From NCBI GenBank assembly GCA_002411615.1, contig DHOF01000031.1, forward strand, positions 331-9,204: DNA of 8,874 nt, written 5' to 3'. This DNA comes from Ruminococcaceae bacterium UBA5397. Its GTDB lineage: Bacteria > Bacillota > Clostridia > Oscillospirales > Acutalibacteraceae. Below the pieces are notes generated by a model. That model had not been told where the DNA came from. It searched no databases and saw nothing but the letters and a program-made list of their open reading frames with translations. A program made the position numbers and the translations under genes. Within the stretch, counting starts at the first letter, position 1. Each line of letters starts with the position of its first letter. This document shows positions 1-6,001 of this stretch, piece by piece.

Positions 1-354
1 CGAATCCGGTCGGATATCCATAAGGGATGAAATCGAGCGGCGGGATCGATCCACTGCAAAATCTTCAAAAAATTCGCCGATCTGAAAGAAAAGCATAACC
101 TCTACGGCTTCATCATATTTTCCGATTCCCAATGCACCAACAGTCGCAAGTGCCATTAAGAAATTTTCATCAAACACTTTTCCATGAATTAAATTTTTGA
201 TTGCTTCCCATAAAATATCCCACCCAATGACAAGATAAGGAATCAAGCAAAAAATAAATTTTCCACCTTCCTCTAATGGCAGAAAAAAAGAGACTGCAAA
301 TAAAGCGCCGCTAACAATAATTCTGATTAATTGTTTCTTTTGTTCTCTCTCCAT
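1..354 (-). CDS. Heavy-metal-translocating P1B-type ATPase, N-terminal part (runs off left edge)
   Basis: This is the first 118 codons of a gene that continues past the left edge. The family pumps Zn(II), Cd(II), Pb(II) or related ions out of the cell using ATP. The visible part starts directly with hydrophobic helices (about residues 9-26 and 33-49). It then carries the family signature FDENFLM (61-67), a helix with EAVEVMLFFQIGEFFEDFA (82-100), and the membrane-exit segment VDRSRRSISSLMDIRPD (101-117), typical of ZntA/CadA pumps. The phosphorylation site, CPC motif and ATP-binding domain are outside the window. No N-terminal HMA metal-binding domain is encoded: the ATG lies only 66 bases after the upstream repressor stop, and no usable in-frame start occurs between them. 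The ribosome binding site is weak, so translation may partly depend on the upstream gene. Linkage to an ArsR/CadC-type repressor supports a metal-resistance role. The exact metal cannot be told from this fragment. Confidence 0.9.
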   Translation of the reverse strand, partial: MEREQKKQLIRIIVSGALFAVSFFLPLEEGGKFIFCLIPYLVIGWDILWEAIKNLIHGKVFDENFLMALATVGALGIGKYDEAVEVMLFFQIGEFFEDFAVDRSRRSISSLMDIRPDS

Positions 355-420
355 AAAATCATCCGCTTTCGTTAGATTTTGAATTTGGATTTTAAGTATT
401 ACTGATCGCTTAGAAACTCT

Positions 421-792
421 TTATTCGGATACATGCTCCATACCCTGATCAAGGATCGTACGGACATGGGAATCTGCCAGAGCGTAAAATACAGTTTTCC
501 CCTCTCTGCGGAAAGAAACTAATTTGCTTTGTTTCAATGCACGAAGCTGATGAGAAATTGCAGACTGGGTCATCTGCAGAAGCTGTGCAATATCGCACAC
601 ACACATTTCTGACTCAAACAGCACATACAAAATCTTGATGCGCGTGGAATCCCCAAATATTTTAAATAATTCCGAAAGATTATAAAGGGTATCCTCATCC
701 GGCATTACCCGATTCACTCTGTCAACAATATCCTGATGCACATGAATAAATTCGCAGCATTCTGCTTCCTGCTTTTTTTTCAACTCTTTCAC
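421..792 (-). CDS. ArsR/SmtB-family metal-sensing repressor (CadC/ZiaR-like)
   Basis: A 123-residue winged-helix repressor, the usual size for the family, that releases DNA when it binds metal. The recognition region is about residues 66-89 (DIAQLLQMTQSAISHQLRAL), followed by the wing FRREGKTVFYAL. Two metal sites are visible. The alpha-3 Cys box EMCVCD has C64 and C66, supported by N-terminal C12, C13, H17 and H19. The alpha-5 site has D107-x-H109-x10-H120-x2-E123, which matches the SmtB zinc ligand spacing exactly. Known biology of the family suggests a Cd/Pb/Zn sensor, and the downstream P-type ATPase is the expected target, probably co-transcribed. The assigned start is GTG at 790-792. 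An ATG ten bases upstream is out of frame, and a TTG three codons downstream (781-783) is an alternative; none has a strong Shine-Dalgarno sequence. An eight-A run (minus strand, 773-780) lies just inside the gene. Confidence 0.93.
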   Translation of the reverse strand: MKELKKKQEAECCEFIHVHQDIVDRVNRVMPDEDTLYNLSELFKIFGDSTRIKILYVLFESEMCVCDIAQLLQMTQSAISHQLRALKQSKLVSFRREGKTVFYALADSHVRTILDQGMEHVSE

Positions 793-800
793 GTTCTTTC

Positions 801-820
801 ATATGAGATAATGTTCATAT
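801..820 (-). promoter_or_regulatory. Candidate metal-repressor operator
   Basis: A 20-bp imperfect inverted repeat with half-sites ATATGA and TCATAT separated by 8 bases. It lies just downstream of the -10 box and over the expected transcription start of the repressor gene. ATATGAA-type inverted repeats are characteristic of SmtB/CzrA/CadC-class operators. The position would let bound repressor block transcription of both the repressor and ATPase genes. The repeat is seen directly; its function as operator is inferred. Confidence 0.5.
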
Positions 821-824
821 ATTC

Positions 825-852
825 ATTATATGCAAACTCTTTAAAAAGTCAA
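825..852 (-). promoter_or_regulatory. Sigma-A-type promoter of the repressor/P-type ATPase unit
   Basis: On the minus strand, a TTGACT -35 box (847-852) and a perfect TATAAT -10 box (825-830) are separated by 16 bases. The predicted start of transcription falls near 818, inside the candidate operator and about 26 bases before the GTG start codon. This is one of the best promoter matches in the window, as expected for a strong promoter held down by a repressor. Confidence 0.75.
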
Positions 853-862
853 CAAAAGCGAT

Positions 863-897
863 AAAAAAATCCCATGCTAAAATCAGCATGGGATTTT
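863..897 (-). terminator. Rho-independent terminator of the nitroreductase gene
   Basis: A perfect 13-bp stem (866-878 with 885-897) with a six-base loop. Read on the minus strand it ends in an uninterrupted T-run. It lies 30 bases past the nitroreductase stop codon and just upstream of the repressor promoter, so it insulates the metal-resistance unit from read-through. Confidence 0.88.
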
Positions 898-927
898 CCA
901 AAAAGGTAATAACCTTAACCTATTCTT

Positions 928-1467
928 TTATTCAACAAACCGAGCAATCTCTTCCATTGGTTTTCGAATCTTACGCGGCATTTTTTGTTCTTTCGGGTAG
1001 CCAAGTGCTATCATCATGCGCAGCTTCTGCCCTTTGGGGATATCCAGCAATTCTTTTACCTTGTCCTCATCATAGACACCAATAATGCAGCAGCCCAAAC
1101 CTTGATTTGCGGCCTCCAGCGTTAAATCTGCGGTAGAGATTCCCAAATCTCCGTGCGCATAAACATGACTGCCAAACATTTCTTGAATTTTTGGTAGCAA
1201 CCGAGGCTCCTCCTCTTCACAAACGGTAATCAATACCGGAGCATGTTCTGTAAAGCGATTGACTCCGCAAAGCTGGGTCAATTTTGAAAGTTTTTGCAGC
1301 GTTTCCGGATTTGTAACAACCACAAATCTCCATGGCTGACTATTGCACCCAGAAGGGGCCATTCTCGCAGCCTCTAAGCATTTTAAGATTTTCTCTTTTT
1401 CTACCGTCTTTTCTTCATAGGTTCTGCAGCTATGCCGCTCAGAAGCCAACTGATAAAAATCCGTCAT
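928..1467 (-). CDS. Nitroreductase family FMN-dependent oxidoreductase
   Basis: A 179-residue protein of the small nitroreductase type, which usually forms FMN-containing homodimers using NAD(P)H. FMN-phosphate contacts are suggested by R11-H-S13-C-R15 near the N-terminus, followed by the strongly conserved APSGCNSQPWRF (38-49). A glycine-rich helix region at 106-130 ends in GLGCCIIG, and ALGYP (154-158) lies near the C-terminus. The start is the ATG at 1465-1467, preceded by a near-perfect GGAGG at good spacing. The gene stands alone, with its own promoter region and terminator. The natural substrate cannot be deduced from sequence: members reduce nitroaromatics, quinones, flavins or enones, and many clostridial members are uncharacterised. 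No iron-sulfur domain is fused to it. It does not appear functionally tied to either neighbour. Confidence 0.93.
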   Translation of the reverse strand: MTDFYQLASERHSCRTYEEKTVEKEKILKCLEAARMAPSGCNSQPWRFVVVTNPETLQKLSKLTQLCGVNRFTEHAPVLITVCEEEEPRLLPKIQEMFGSHVYAHGDLGISTADLTLEAANQGLGCCIIGVYDEDKVKELLDIPKGQKLRMMIALGYPKEQKMPRKIRKPMEEIARFVE

Positions 1468-1495
1468 ATTTACCTCCTAAATAATATTTAAATTT

Positions 1496-1504
1496 ATTAT
1501 ATCA
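1496..1504 (-). promoter_or_regulatory. Probable extended -10 promoter of the nitroreductase gene
   Basis: The minus strand reads TGATATAAT, an extended -10 element with a perfect TATAAT hexamer (1496-1501). The -35 region at the usual distance is poor (AATTTT). Transcription would begin around 1489, leaving a leader of about 22 bases that carries the GGAGG site. Other TATAAT-like strings nearby make the exact choice uncertain. The rest of the 1468-1646 gap is AT-rich with no other recognisable element apart from the opposing promoter. Confidence 0.42.
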
Positions 1505-1585
1505 TATTATATTATAAGAAAATTTATCTGTGTTACCATTTTAAGAATTAATATTTCCTCCCCCCGAATGTTTTCGTATTTTGGA

Positions 1586-1614
1586 TTGTTTTTTACCCTC
1601 CAGTATGATAAAAT
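1586..1614 (+). promoter_or_regulatory. Sigma-A-type promoter of the carbonic-anhydrase-like/DUF1445 unit
   Basis: A TTGTTT -35 box (1586-1591), a 17-base spacer and a TAAAAT -10 box (1609-1614) with an upstream TG (extended -10). The expected start is near 1621, about 26 bases before the ATG, leaving room for the AGAGGA ribosome binding site at 1633-1638. No other promoter is seen before the second gene, so both genes are probably transcribed from here. Confidence 0.72.
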
Positions 1615-1646
1615 AGATTTGAAAAATAAAAAAGAGGAAAAAATAA

Positions 1647-2150
1647 ATGCCCGAGTTTTTTTATATTGCACCCGACTCACATATAATCGGAGACGTTACG
1701 CTTGGTAAAAACACCTCCGTTTGGTATAGTTCTGTTCTGCGCGGAGATAAGTCCTACATTCGAATCGGGGAGAATGTGAATATTCAGGACGCAAGCGTTC
1801 TTCACGTTGATGCTGATTATCCAATTCATCTTGCCGACGGTGTCAGCATTGGTCATGGTGCTATGCTGCACGGTTGTTCTGTCGGAGAGAATAGTCTCAT
1901 CGGGATCGGCGCCATCCTCCTCAACGGCGCTAAAATTGGACGTGATTCGATTGTCGCCGCCGGATCACTTGTTACGATGCATAAGACATTTCCAGACGGC
2001 ATGCTGATTTTAGGTTCTCCCGCCCATGCTGTCCGTCCATTGACTCCCGAAGAAATTGAATCCAACCGCAAAAATGCCAAAGTCTATTTGGAACTTTCCA
2101 AAAAAGAGCTTTCTCCTACTGCATGTTCGCCGTCAAAATCAGACGGCTGA
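1647..2150 (+). CDS. Gamma-class carbonic anhydrase-like hexapeptide-repeat protein
   Basis: A 167-residue left-handed beta-helix protein of the YrdA/CaiE/PaaY group, normally a trimer with a metal ion at each subunit interface. Hexapeptide repeats run from about residue 13 to 108 (for example IGDVTL, IGENVN, IGHGAM, IGIGAI, IGRDSI). The three zinc or iron histidines of gamma carbonic anhydrases are all present: H53 in VLHVD, H70 in IGHGA and H75 in MLHGC. R32 and D34 (LRGD) and N45/Q47 (NIQD) match conserved active-site positions of the Methanosarcina enzyme Cam. The acidic loop with the Cam proton-shuttle glutamate is not evident, as in many short bacterial homologues whose CO2 hydration activity is unproven. 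An extended -10 promoter and AGAGGA site precede the ATG. The DUF1445 gene follows after 19 bases, implying co-transcription. It may supply or use bicarbonate, or act on CoA-like substrates; the role is not settled by sequence. Confidence 0.92.
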   Translation: MPEFFYIAPDSHIIGDVTLGKNTSVWYSSVLRGDKSYIRIGENVNIQDASVLHVDADYPIHLADGVSIGHGAMLHGCSVGENSLIGIGAILLNGAKIGRDSIVAAGSLVTMHKTFPDGMLILGSPAHAVRPLTPEEIESNRKNAKVYLELSKKELSPTACSPSKSDG

Positions 2151-2154
2151 TTAT

Positions 2155-2162
2155 AAAGGAGG
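2155..2162 (+). promoter_or_regulatory. Ribosome binding site fixing the DUF1445 gene start
   Basis: AAAGGAGG lies seven bases before the ATG at 2170. The reading frame is open further upstream, to an ATG at 2056 inside the preceding gene. That earlier start has no ribosome binding site and would add about 38 residues with no family similarity, so 2170 is the start. Confidence 0.88.
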
Positions 2163-2169
2163 TTTTTTC

Positions 2170-2955
2170 ATGAACTTTTATCATCAGGATCCAAAAACGG
2201 TTCGCCAAATGATTCGCGAAGGAAAGATTACTTCCCCCACTTCCGGTATGTGTGCCGGGTATGCCCAAGGAAATCTGGTTGTTCTTCCCAAAGAGTATGC
2301 TTATGATTTTTTGCTCTTTACGCAGCGAAATCCGAAACCTTGTCCTGTGTTGGAAGTCAGTGACGTCGGTTCCAGAGAATTTCCCCTAACTGCAAAAGGC
2401 AGCGATATTGCCCAGGATATTCCCCGCTACCGCATTTATGAACACGGAGAACTAAAAGGCGAATATACGGATGTCTCTAAATTTTGGCGAGAGGATCTTG
2501 TAAGCTTTCTTCTGGGCTGCAGCTTCAGTTTTGAAGCGCCGATGATTGAAGAAGGGATTGAAGTCCGCCATATCACACTTGGCTGTAATGTTCCCATGTT
2601 CATTACGAATATTCAATGCAAACCAGCCGGTATTTTCCATGGACCTATGGTTGTCAGCATGCGGCCGATCCCGTACGAAAAGGTAGTCAAGGCCGTTACG
2701 GTAACAGAGCGCTTACCGCAGGTACATGGAACACCGATTCATATCGGCGACCCTTCCCATATTGGAATCAAAGATTTGCAAAAGCCGGATTTTGGAGACC
2801 CTGTTCCGATTCATGAAGGAGAAGTTCCTGTTTTCTGGGCCTGCGGCGTCACTCCACAAGCGGTTGCCATGCAGGTAAAGCCTAGTTTTCTGATTACTCA
2901 TTCTCCCGGACATATGTTTATTACCGATGTGAAAAATTCTCAGCTGGGCGGCTGA
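2170..2955 (+). CDS. DUF1445/YcsI family protein, D-glutamate cyclase-like (putative hydro-lyase)
   Basis: A 261-residue soluble protein, about the length of Bacillus subtilis YcsI. Conserved family blocks are visible in order: TSPTSGMCAGYAQGNLVVLP (21-40), DIPRYRIYEHGEL (83-95), FLLGCSFSFE (113-122), VVSMRPIP (161-168), HGTPIHIGDPSHIGI (186-200), VFWACGVTPQ (221-230) and ITHSPGHMFITD (242-253). The family includes the mammalian mitochondrial D-glutamate cyclase (DGLUCY), which makes 5-oxo-D-proline from D-glutamate; bacterial members are annotated only as putative hydro-lyases. The conserved His/Cys/Asp-rich motifs look catalytic, but exact residues are not known to me. In B. subtilis the homologue sits inside the ycsF-kipA (pxp) operon. 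Here it lies on the opposite strand, facing the 3' end of pxpC and co-transcribed with a carbonic-anhydrase-like gene. A role in glutamate/5-oxoproline chemistry is the best inference, not proven. Confidence 0.9.
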   Translation: MNFYHQDPKTVRQMIREGKITSPTSGMCAGYAQGNLVVLPKEYAYDFLLFTQRNPKPCPVLEVSDVGSREFPLTAKGSDIAQDIPRYRIYEHGELKGEYTDVSKFWREDLVSFLLGCSFSFEAPMIEEGIEVRHITLGCNVPMFITNIQCKPAGIFHGPMVVSMRPIPYEKVVKAVTVTERLPQVHGTPIHIGDPSHIGIKDLQKPDFGDPVPIHEGEVPVFWACGVTPQAVAMQVKPSFLITHSPGHMFITDVKNSQLGG

Positions 2956-2977
2956 TATGTTTTCTTGATATAAAAGA

Positions 2978-3015
2978 AATCCCTGTGCAGTTTTTCAGTA
3001 AACCGCACAGGGATT
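2978..3015. terminator. Bidirectional terminator between the DUF1445 gene and pxpC
   Basis: A 16-bp stem (2978-2993 with 3000-3015) with one mismatch and a six-base loop lies between two converging genes. On the plus strand it is followed by ATTTTTAT, and on the minus strand by a T-rich stretch. It sits 22 bases past the DUF1445 stop and 19 bases past the pxpC stop, so it can end both transcripts. Confidence 0.85.
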
Positions 3016-3034
3016 ATTTTTATACCTTTAAAAA

Positions 3035-3997
3035 TCAGCCTGGCAGACTTAGCATACAGATTTTAAAAATCTTGATCTTATCCGCATACTCTCTAAGCGC
3101 CTGTTGTGCTTTTTCAACCGTTACTTTTTGGAACCGAATAAAGTTTCCCGGCCGCATCTGTCCGACCAGCGGAAGATCTGCTGTAATCACTGTAGCGATT
3201 TTCGTATAGCCGCCGGTAGTCTGACGATCTGCCATCAAAATAATCGGCTTCCCATTTCCAGGAACCTGTACCGCACCGATGACAATTCCGTCGGAAATAA
3301 TATCTCCGCCTTTTTTATGTTCGATTACAGCGCCCTCTAACCGATAACCCATCCGATCAGAATCACTGGTAACCTGATAAGCCGTTCCAAAAAATGTATT
3401 GATTCCCGCTTTTGTAAAGCAGTCGTCCTGCGGTCCAAGAACCGCACGCAACGTTACTTCAGGATAGTAGGAAGGAATCATGCGCGGAGAAGCTTCTTTC
3501 AGCACTGTTTTTGAAAGGACTTCCTCTGAAGCACTCAGCTTGAGTTCATCTCCGGTTTTGAGATTGCGTCCTTCAAAGCCTCCGACTTTTGCCTTCATAT
3601 AAGTCGACTTGCTTCCCATAACCTCTGGAACATCAATTCCTCCTGCAAACGCAATATAAAGTCTTGTGCCAGAAGTCGTCATGCTGAATGAAACCGTATC
3701 GCCTGCTTTTACTCGAATTGCTCTCCACATAAAAGAAGGTTGTGCATTTACTTTCACTTGTGCAGTTGCTCCGGTTACGGCAAAAACTGCATCTCCGGTA
3801 AATTCCATTGTCGGCCCCAGAAGGGTACACTCCAAAACGGCTTCCGTCTCCGGATTTCCGACTAAAAGATTCGCCGCACGAAAGGAATAATCATCCATCA
3901 CACCGGAAACGGACATTCCCGACTGCTGATATTCTATTCGGCCTTTATCCTGAATCGTCGTCAGAGGCCCCGCCGTTTTAATTTTCACACTGCTCAT
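3035..3997 (-). CDS. pxpC: 5-oxoprolinase subunit C (KipA-type, biotin-dependent carboxyltransferase fold)
   Basis: A 320-residue protein, typical length for PxpC/KipA. With PxpA and PxpB it forms the ATP-dependent 5-oxoprolinase that opens 5-oxoproline to glutamate in the cytoplasm. Recognisable sequence includes the N-terminal GPLTTIQDKGRIEYQQSGM (10-28), VSGVMDDYSFRAANLLVGN (30-48), LGPTMEFTGDAVFAVTGA (60-77), SDSDRMGYRLEG (about 212-223) and a C-terminal GYTKIATVITADLP block. The fold is shared with the carboxyltransferase half of urea amidolyase, hence the common annotation as allophanate hydrolase subunit 2. The start ATG overlaps the pxpB stop as ATGA, with AGGAGG upstream, so the two are translationally coupled. 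In B. subtilis KipA was first described with KipI in control of the sporulation kinase KinA; the surrounding genes here favour the metabolic role. It is the last gene of its operon. Confidence 0.93.
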   Translation of the reverse strand: MSSVKIKTAGPLTTIQDKGRIEYQQSGMSVSGVMDDYSFRAANLLVGNPETEAVLECTLLGPTMEFTGDAVFAVTGATAQVKVNAQPSFMWRAIRVKAGDTVSFSMTTSGTRLYIAFAGGIDVPEVMGSKSTYMKAKVGGFEGRNLKTGDELKLSASEEVLSKTVLKEASPRMIPSYYPEVTLRAVLGPQDDCFTKAGINTFFGTAYQVTSDSDRMGYRLEGAVIEHKKGGDIISDGIVIGAVQVPGNGKPIILMADRQTTGGYTKIATVITADLPLVGQMRPGNFIRFQKVTVEKAQQALREYADKIKIFKICMLSLPG

Positions 3998-4737
3998 TTT
4001 ACGGTACCTCCTTCTTTCGGAAAATAATGATACTCATAGGTGCCGTTCTTCACAGCCTCTTCAATCGACTGATATTCTTTTTGATCAATCGGGACAAACC
4101 GAATATAATCACCCGCATGATGCAAAATTGGCGGATTGCGCTGCGGATCATAGAGCAAAATTGGTGTTTTTCCGATCAACTGCCAGCCCCCAGGGCTATC
4201 AATCGAATAAATTCCGGTCTGAGAACCCGCAATGCCGACGGATCCTCCAGGAATCTTCGTCCGCGGCGTTTTAAGACGAGGAGTCGCAATTTTTTGATCC
4301 ATCCCTCCAAGATAAGAAAATCCGGGAGTAAAGCCCAACATATAGACGAGATAATCCCTTCCGGAATGAATTTTTATGACCTCTTCTTCTGTAAGGCCGC
4401 TATGTTCACACACAAATCCGAGATCCGGACCAAGTTCTCCGCCATAAAGCGTTGGTATTTCCAAAATATTCGGACTTGGAAGATCCATATTCTGAAGATT
4501 CTCTTCCAATCCTTGTAAGGTTTCTAGGATTTTCTCATAGGGGCACTGCAACGGATCATACTGCACCAGCAGAGACCGATAGGTCGGATTCATTGCCCGA
4601 ATAAACGGAAACTTTTTTTGTTCGATTGCTAAATACATTCCACGTACTTTCGCACTGATCTCTTCAGAAATTTCATTTCCAAATTCGACGACAATACTGG
4701 AATCTCCTGCAATCAAATAATGTGCTTTTTCATACAT
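3994..4737 (-). CDS. pxpB: 5-oxoprolinase subunit B (KipI-type)
   Basis: A 247-residue protein of the KipI/allophanate hydrolase subunit 1 family, the usual length. Motifs seen are YLVYMLGFTPGFSYLGGMD (129-147), TPRTKIPGGSVGIAG (157-171) and the strongly conserved SPGGWQLIGKTP (181-192), followed by the beta-strand end DYIRFVPI (210-217). Its fold pairs with that of PxpC, and the two together supply part of the 5-oxoproline-cleaving, ATP-using complex. The ATG at 4735-4737 is preceded by TAGGAGA about 12 bases upstream. The gene starts 21 bases after the transporter stop and overlaps pxpC by four bases. No biotin carboxylase or biotin carrier gene is present in the window, consistent with PxpABC working without carboxylation. 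An alternative role as a kinase inhibitor, as first described for B. subtilis KipI, cannot be excluded by sequence alone. Confidence 0.93.
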   Translation of the reverse strand: MYEKAHYLIAGDSSIVVEFGNEISEEISAKVRGMYLAIEQKKFPFIRAMNPTYRSLLVQYDPLQCPYEKILETLQGLEENLQNMDLPSPNILEIPTLYGGELGPDLGFVCEHSGLTEEEVIKIHSGRDYLVYMLGFTPGFSYLGGMDQKIATPRLKTPRTKIPGGSVGIAGSQTGIYSIDSPGGWQLIGKTPILLYDPQRNPPILHHAGDYIRFVPIDQKEYQSIEEAVKNGTYEYHYFPKEGGTVK

Positions 4738-4758
4738 AATTTTTTATCTTCTCCTATC

Positions 4759-5967
4759 TTATGCAAAGAGTTTGCCAAGGCTGCCAAGAGAAGTAATGCC
4801 CAGATAAGCGGAAAGAATCACGACGATAATTCCAAGGACAAAAAGGCTTGTCGGATGATGATAGGTCTTCCCCATGATTTCCGGCTTCTGCGAAGCAATT
4901 AGGCAGATTCCCAGAGTCAGCGGAAGAATCAATCCATTGAGTGCACCTGCCAAAACCAAAAGCTGTGCTGGCTGACCAACCACTACCATTACAAGAGTGG
5001 AAAGCACAATAAATCCGACTGTAAACCATTTTTCATACTTTGCAACGGTTTTATTGAGTGTTTTCAGGAAGGAAACAGAAGTATAGGCTGCACCGACAAC
5101 AGAAGTAATTGACGCGGAAAGCAGAACCAATCCGAAGAAACGATAGCCAAGTTCACCGGCGCCCTGCTTAAATGCATCTGCAGCAGGATTAGCAGGATCC
5201 AATGAGACCCCTTTTACCACTACGCCAAGAATTGCTAGGAACAGAAGAATACGAACAAGCGTTGCAACGCCGATTCCCATCATGGAACTCTTTTTAATTT
5301 GTCCAAGGTTTTCTTCCTTCGTAATCCCAGCGTCAATCAGACGATGCGCGCCGGAAAACGTGATATATCCGCCGACGGTGCCGCCCAGAAGGGTCAGAAT
5401 TGCAGGGAATAATGTAGAATAACCAACAGAAGGAACAAAGGTTTCTTTTACGGCCATCCCCACCGGAGGCTGAACAATAAAGATCACAATGAAAATAACT
5501 ATGATCATTACGCCGCCAAGAACTTTTGTAAGCGTATCCATTGCTTTTCCAGCGTTTTTAAATAGGAAAATCACGACGCCCAGGGCACCGGTAATAATAT
5601 ATCCCCATTTTAAATCCATACCAAAGATGGTATTAAAGCCCAGTGCACCGCCGCCAACATTTCCAATATTAAAGACCAACCCGCCAAGAACAATCAGCGC
5701 AGCAATGACATAGCCCATGCCCGGCAGCACTTTATTGGCAACATCCTGCCCGCGCAAACCTGAAACGCACAAAACTCTCCAGACATTAAGCTGTACGACA
5801 ATTGAGAGGATAACTGAAACCAAAATAACAAAGCCAAACCCGCCCTGATAATCATTGACAAATTTTGCTGTCTGTGTTAAGAATCCTGGACCGATTGCAG
5901 AGGTTGCCATAATAAAAGCGGCACCTAAAAGCACCCCAAAATTTGAATTTGATTTGTTCTTTTCCAT
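4759..5967 (-). CDS. NRAMP-related membrane transporter (YcsG-like) of the 5-oxoprolinase operon
   Basis: A 402-residue polytopic membrane protein with about 11 hydrophobic segments, related to NRAMP divalent-metal transporters (LeuT/APC fold). Segment 1 reads TSAIGPGFLTQTAKF (22-36), where true NRAMP proteins have the metal-binding DPGN. Segment 6 reads GGTVGGYITFSGAHRL (195-210), where they have the metal-binding Met of the M-P-H motif. Both metal-ligand motifs are therefore replaced, so transport of a metal ion is doubtful. The homologue YcsG holds the same place in the B. subtilis pxp cluster, and operon membership suggests uptake of 5-oxoproline or a related acid; this is inference. The start is ATG at 5965-5967, with AAGGGG 11 bases upstream. 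A longer frame beginning with TTG at 5997 would lack a binding site and adds ten non-conserved residues. It lies 34 bases after pxpA and 21 before pxpB. Confidence 0.88.
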   Translation of the reverse strand: MEKNKSNSNFGVLLGAAFIMATSAIGPGFLTQTAKFVNDYQGGFGFVILVSVILSIVVQLNVWRVLCVSGLRGQDVANKVLPGMGYVIAALIVLGGLVFNIGNVGGGALGFNTIFGMDLKWGYIITGALGVVIFLFKNAGKAMDTLTKVLGGVMIIVIFIVIFIVQPPVGMAVKETFVPSVGYSTLFPAILTLLGGTVGGYITFSGAHRLIDAGITKEENLGQIKKSSMMGIGVATLVRILLFLAILGVVVKGVSLDPANPAADAFKQGAGELGYRFFGLVLLSASITSVVGAAYTSVSFLKTLNKTVAKYEKWFTVGFIVLSTLVMVVVGQPAQLLVLAGALNGLILPLTLGICLIASQKPEIMGKTYHHPTSLFVLGIIVVILSAYLGITSLGSLGKLFA

Positions 5968-6001
5968 ACTGGAGGATTCCCCTTTCTTTATTCCCAAAAA
6001 T

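Noticed and set aside
2056..2169. Upstream extension of the DUF1445 frame to an ATG inside the preceding gene
   Set aside because: The ATG at 2170 has AAAGGAGG at ideal spacing and matches the family N-terminus. The upstream stretch has no binding site and overlaps the carbonic-anhydrase-like gene.
4027..4518. Plus-strand frame (163 codons) opposite pxpB
   Set aside because: It is antisense to a fully conserved gene and has no family resemblance, so it is explained as a shadow frame.
3035..4737. PxpB/PxpC as urea amidolyase or allophanate hydrolase subunits, or as the KinA control pair KipI/KipA
   Set aside because: There is no biotin carboxylase, biotin carrier, urease-related or sporulation kinase gene nearby. 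The presence of pxpA in the same operon makes the 5-oxoprolinase role far more likely.
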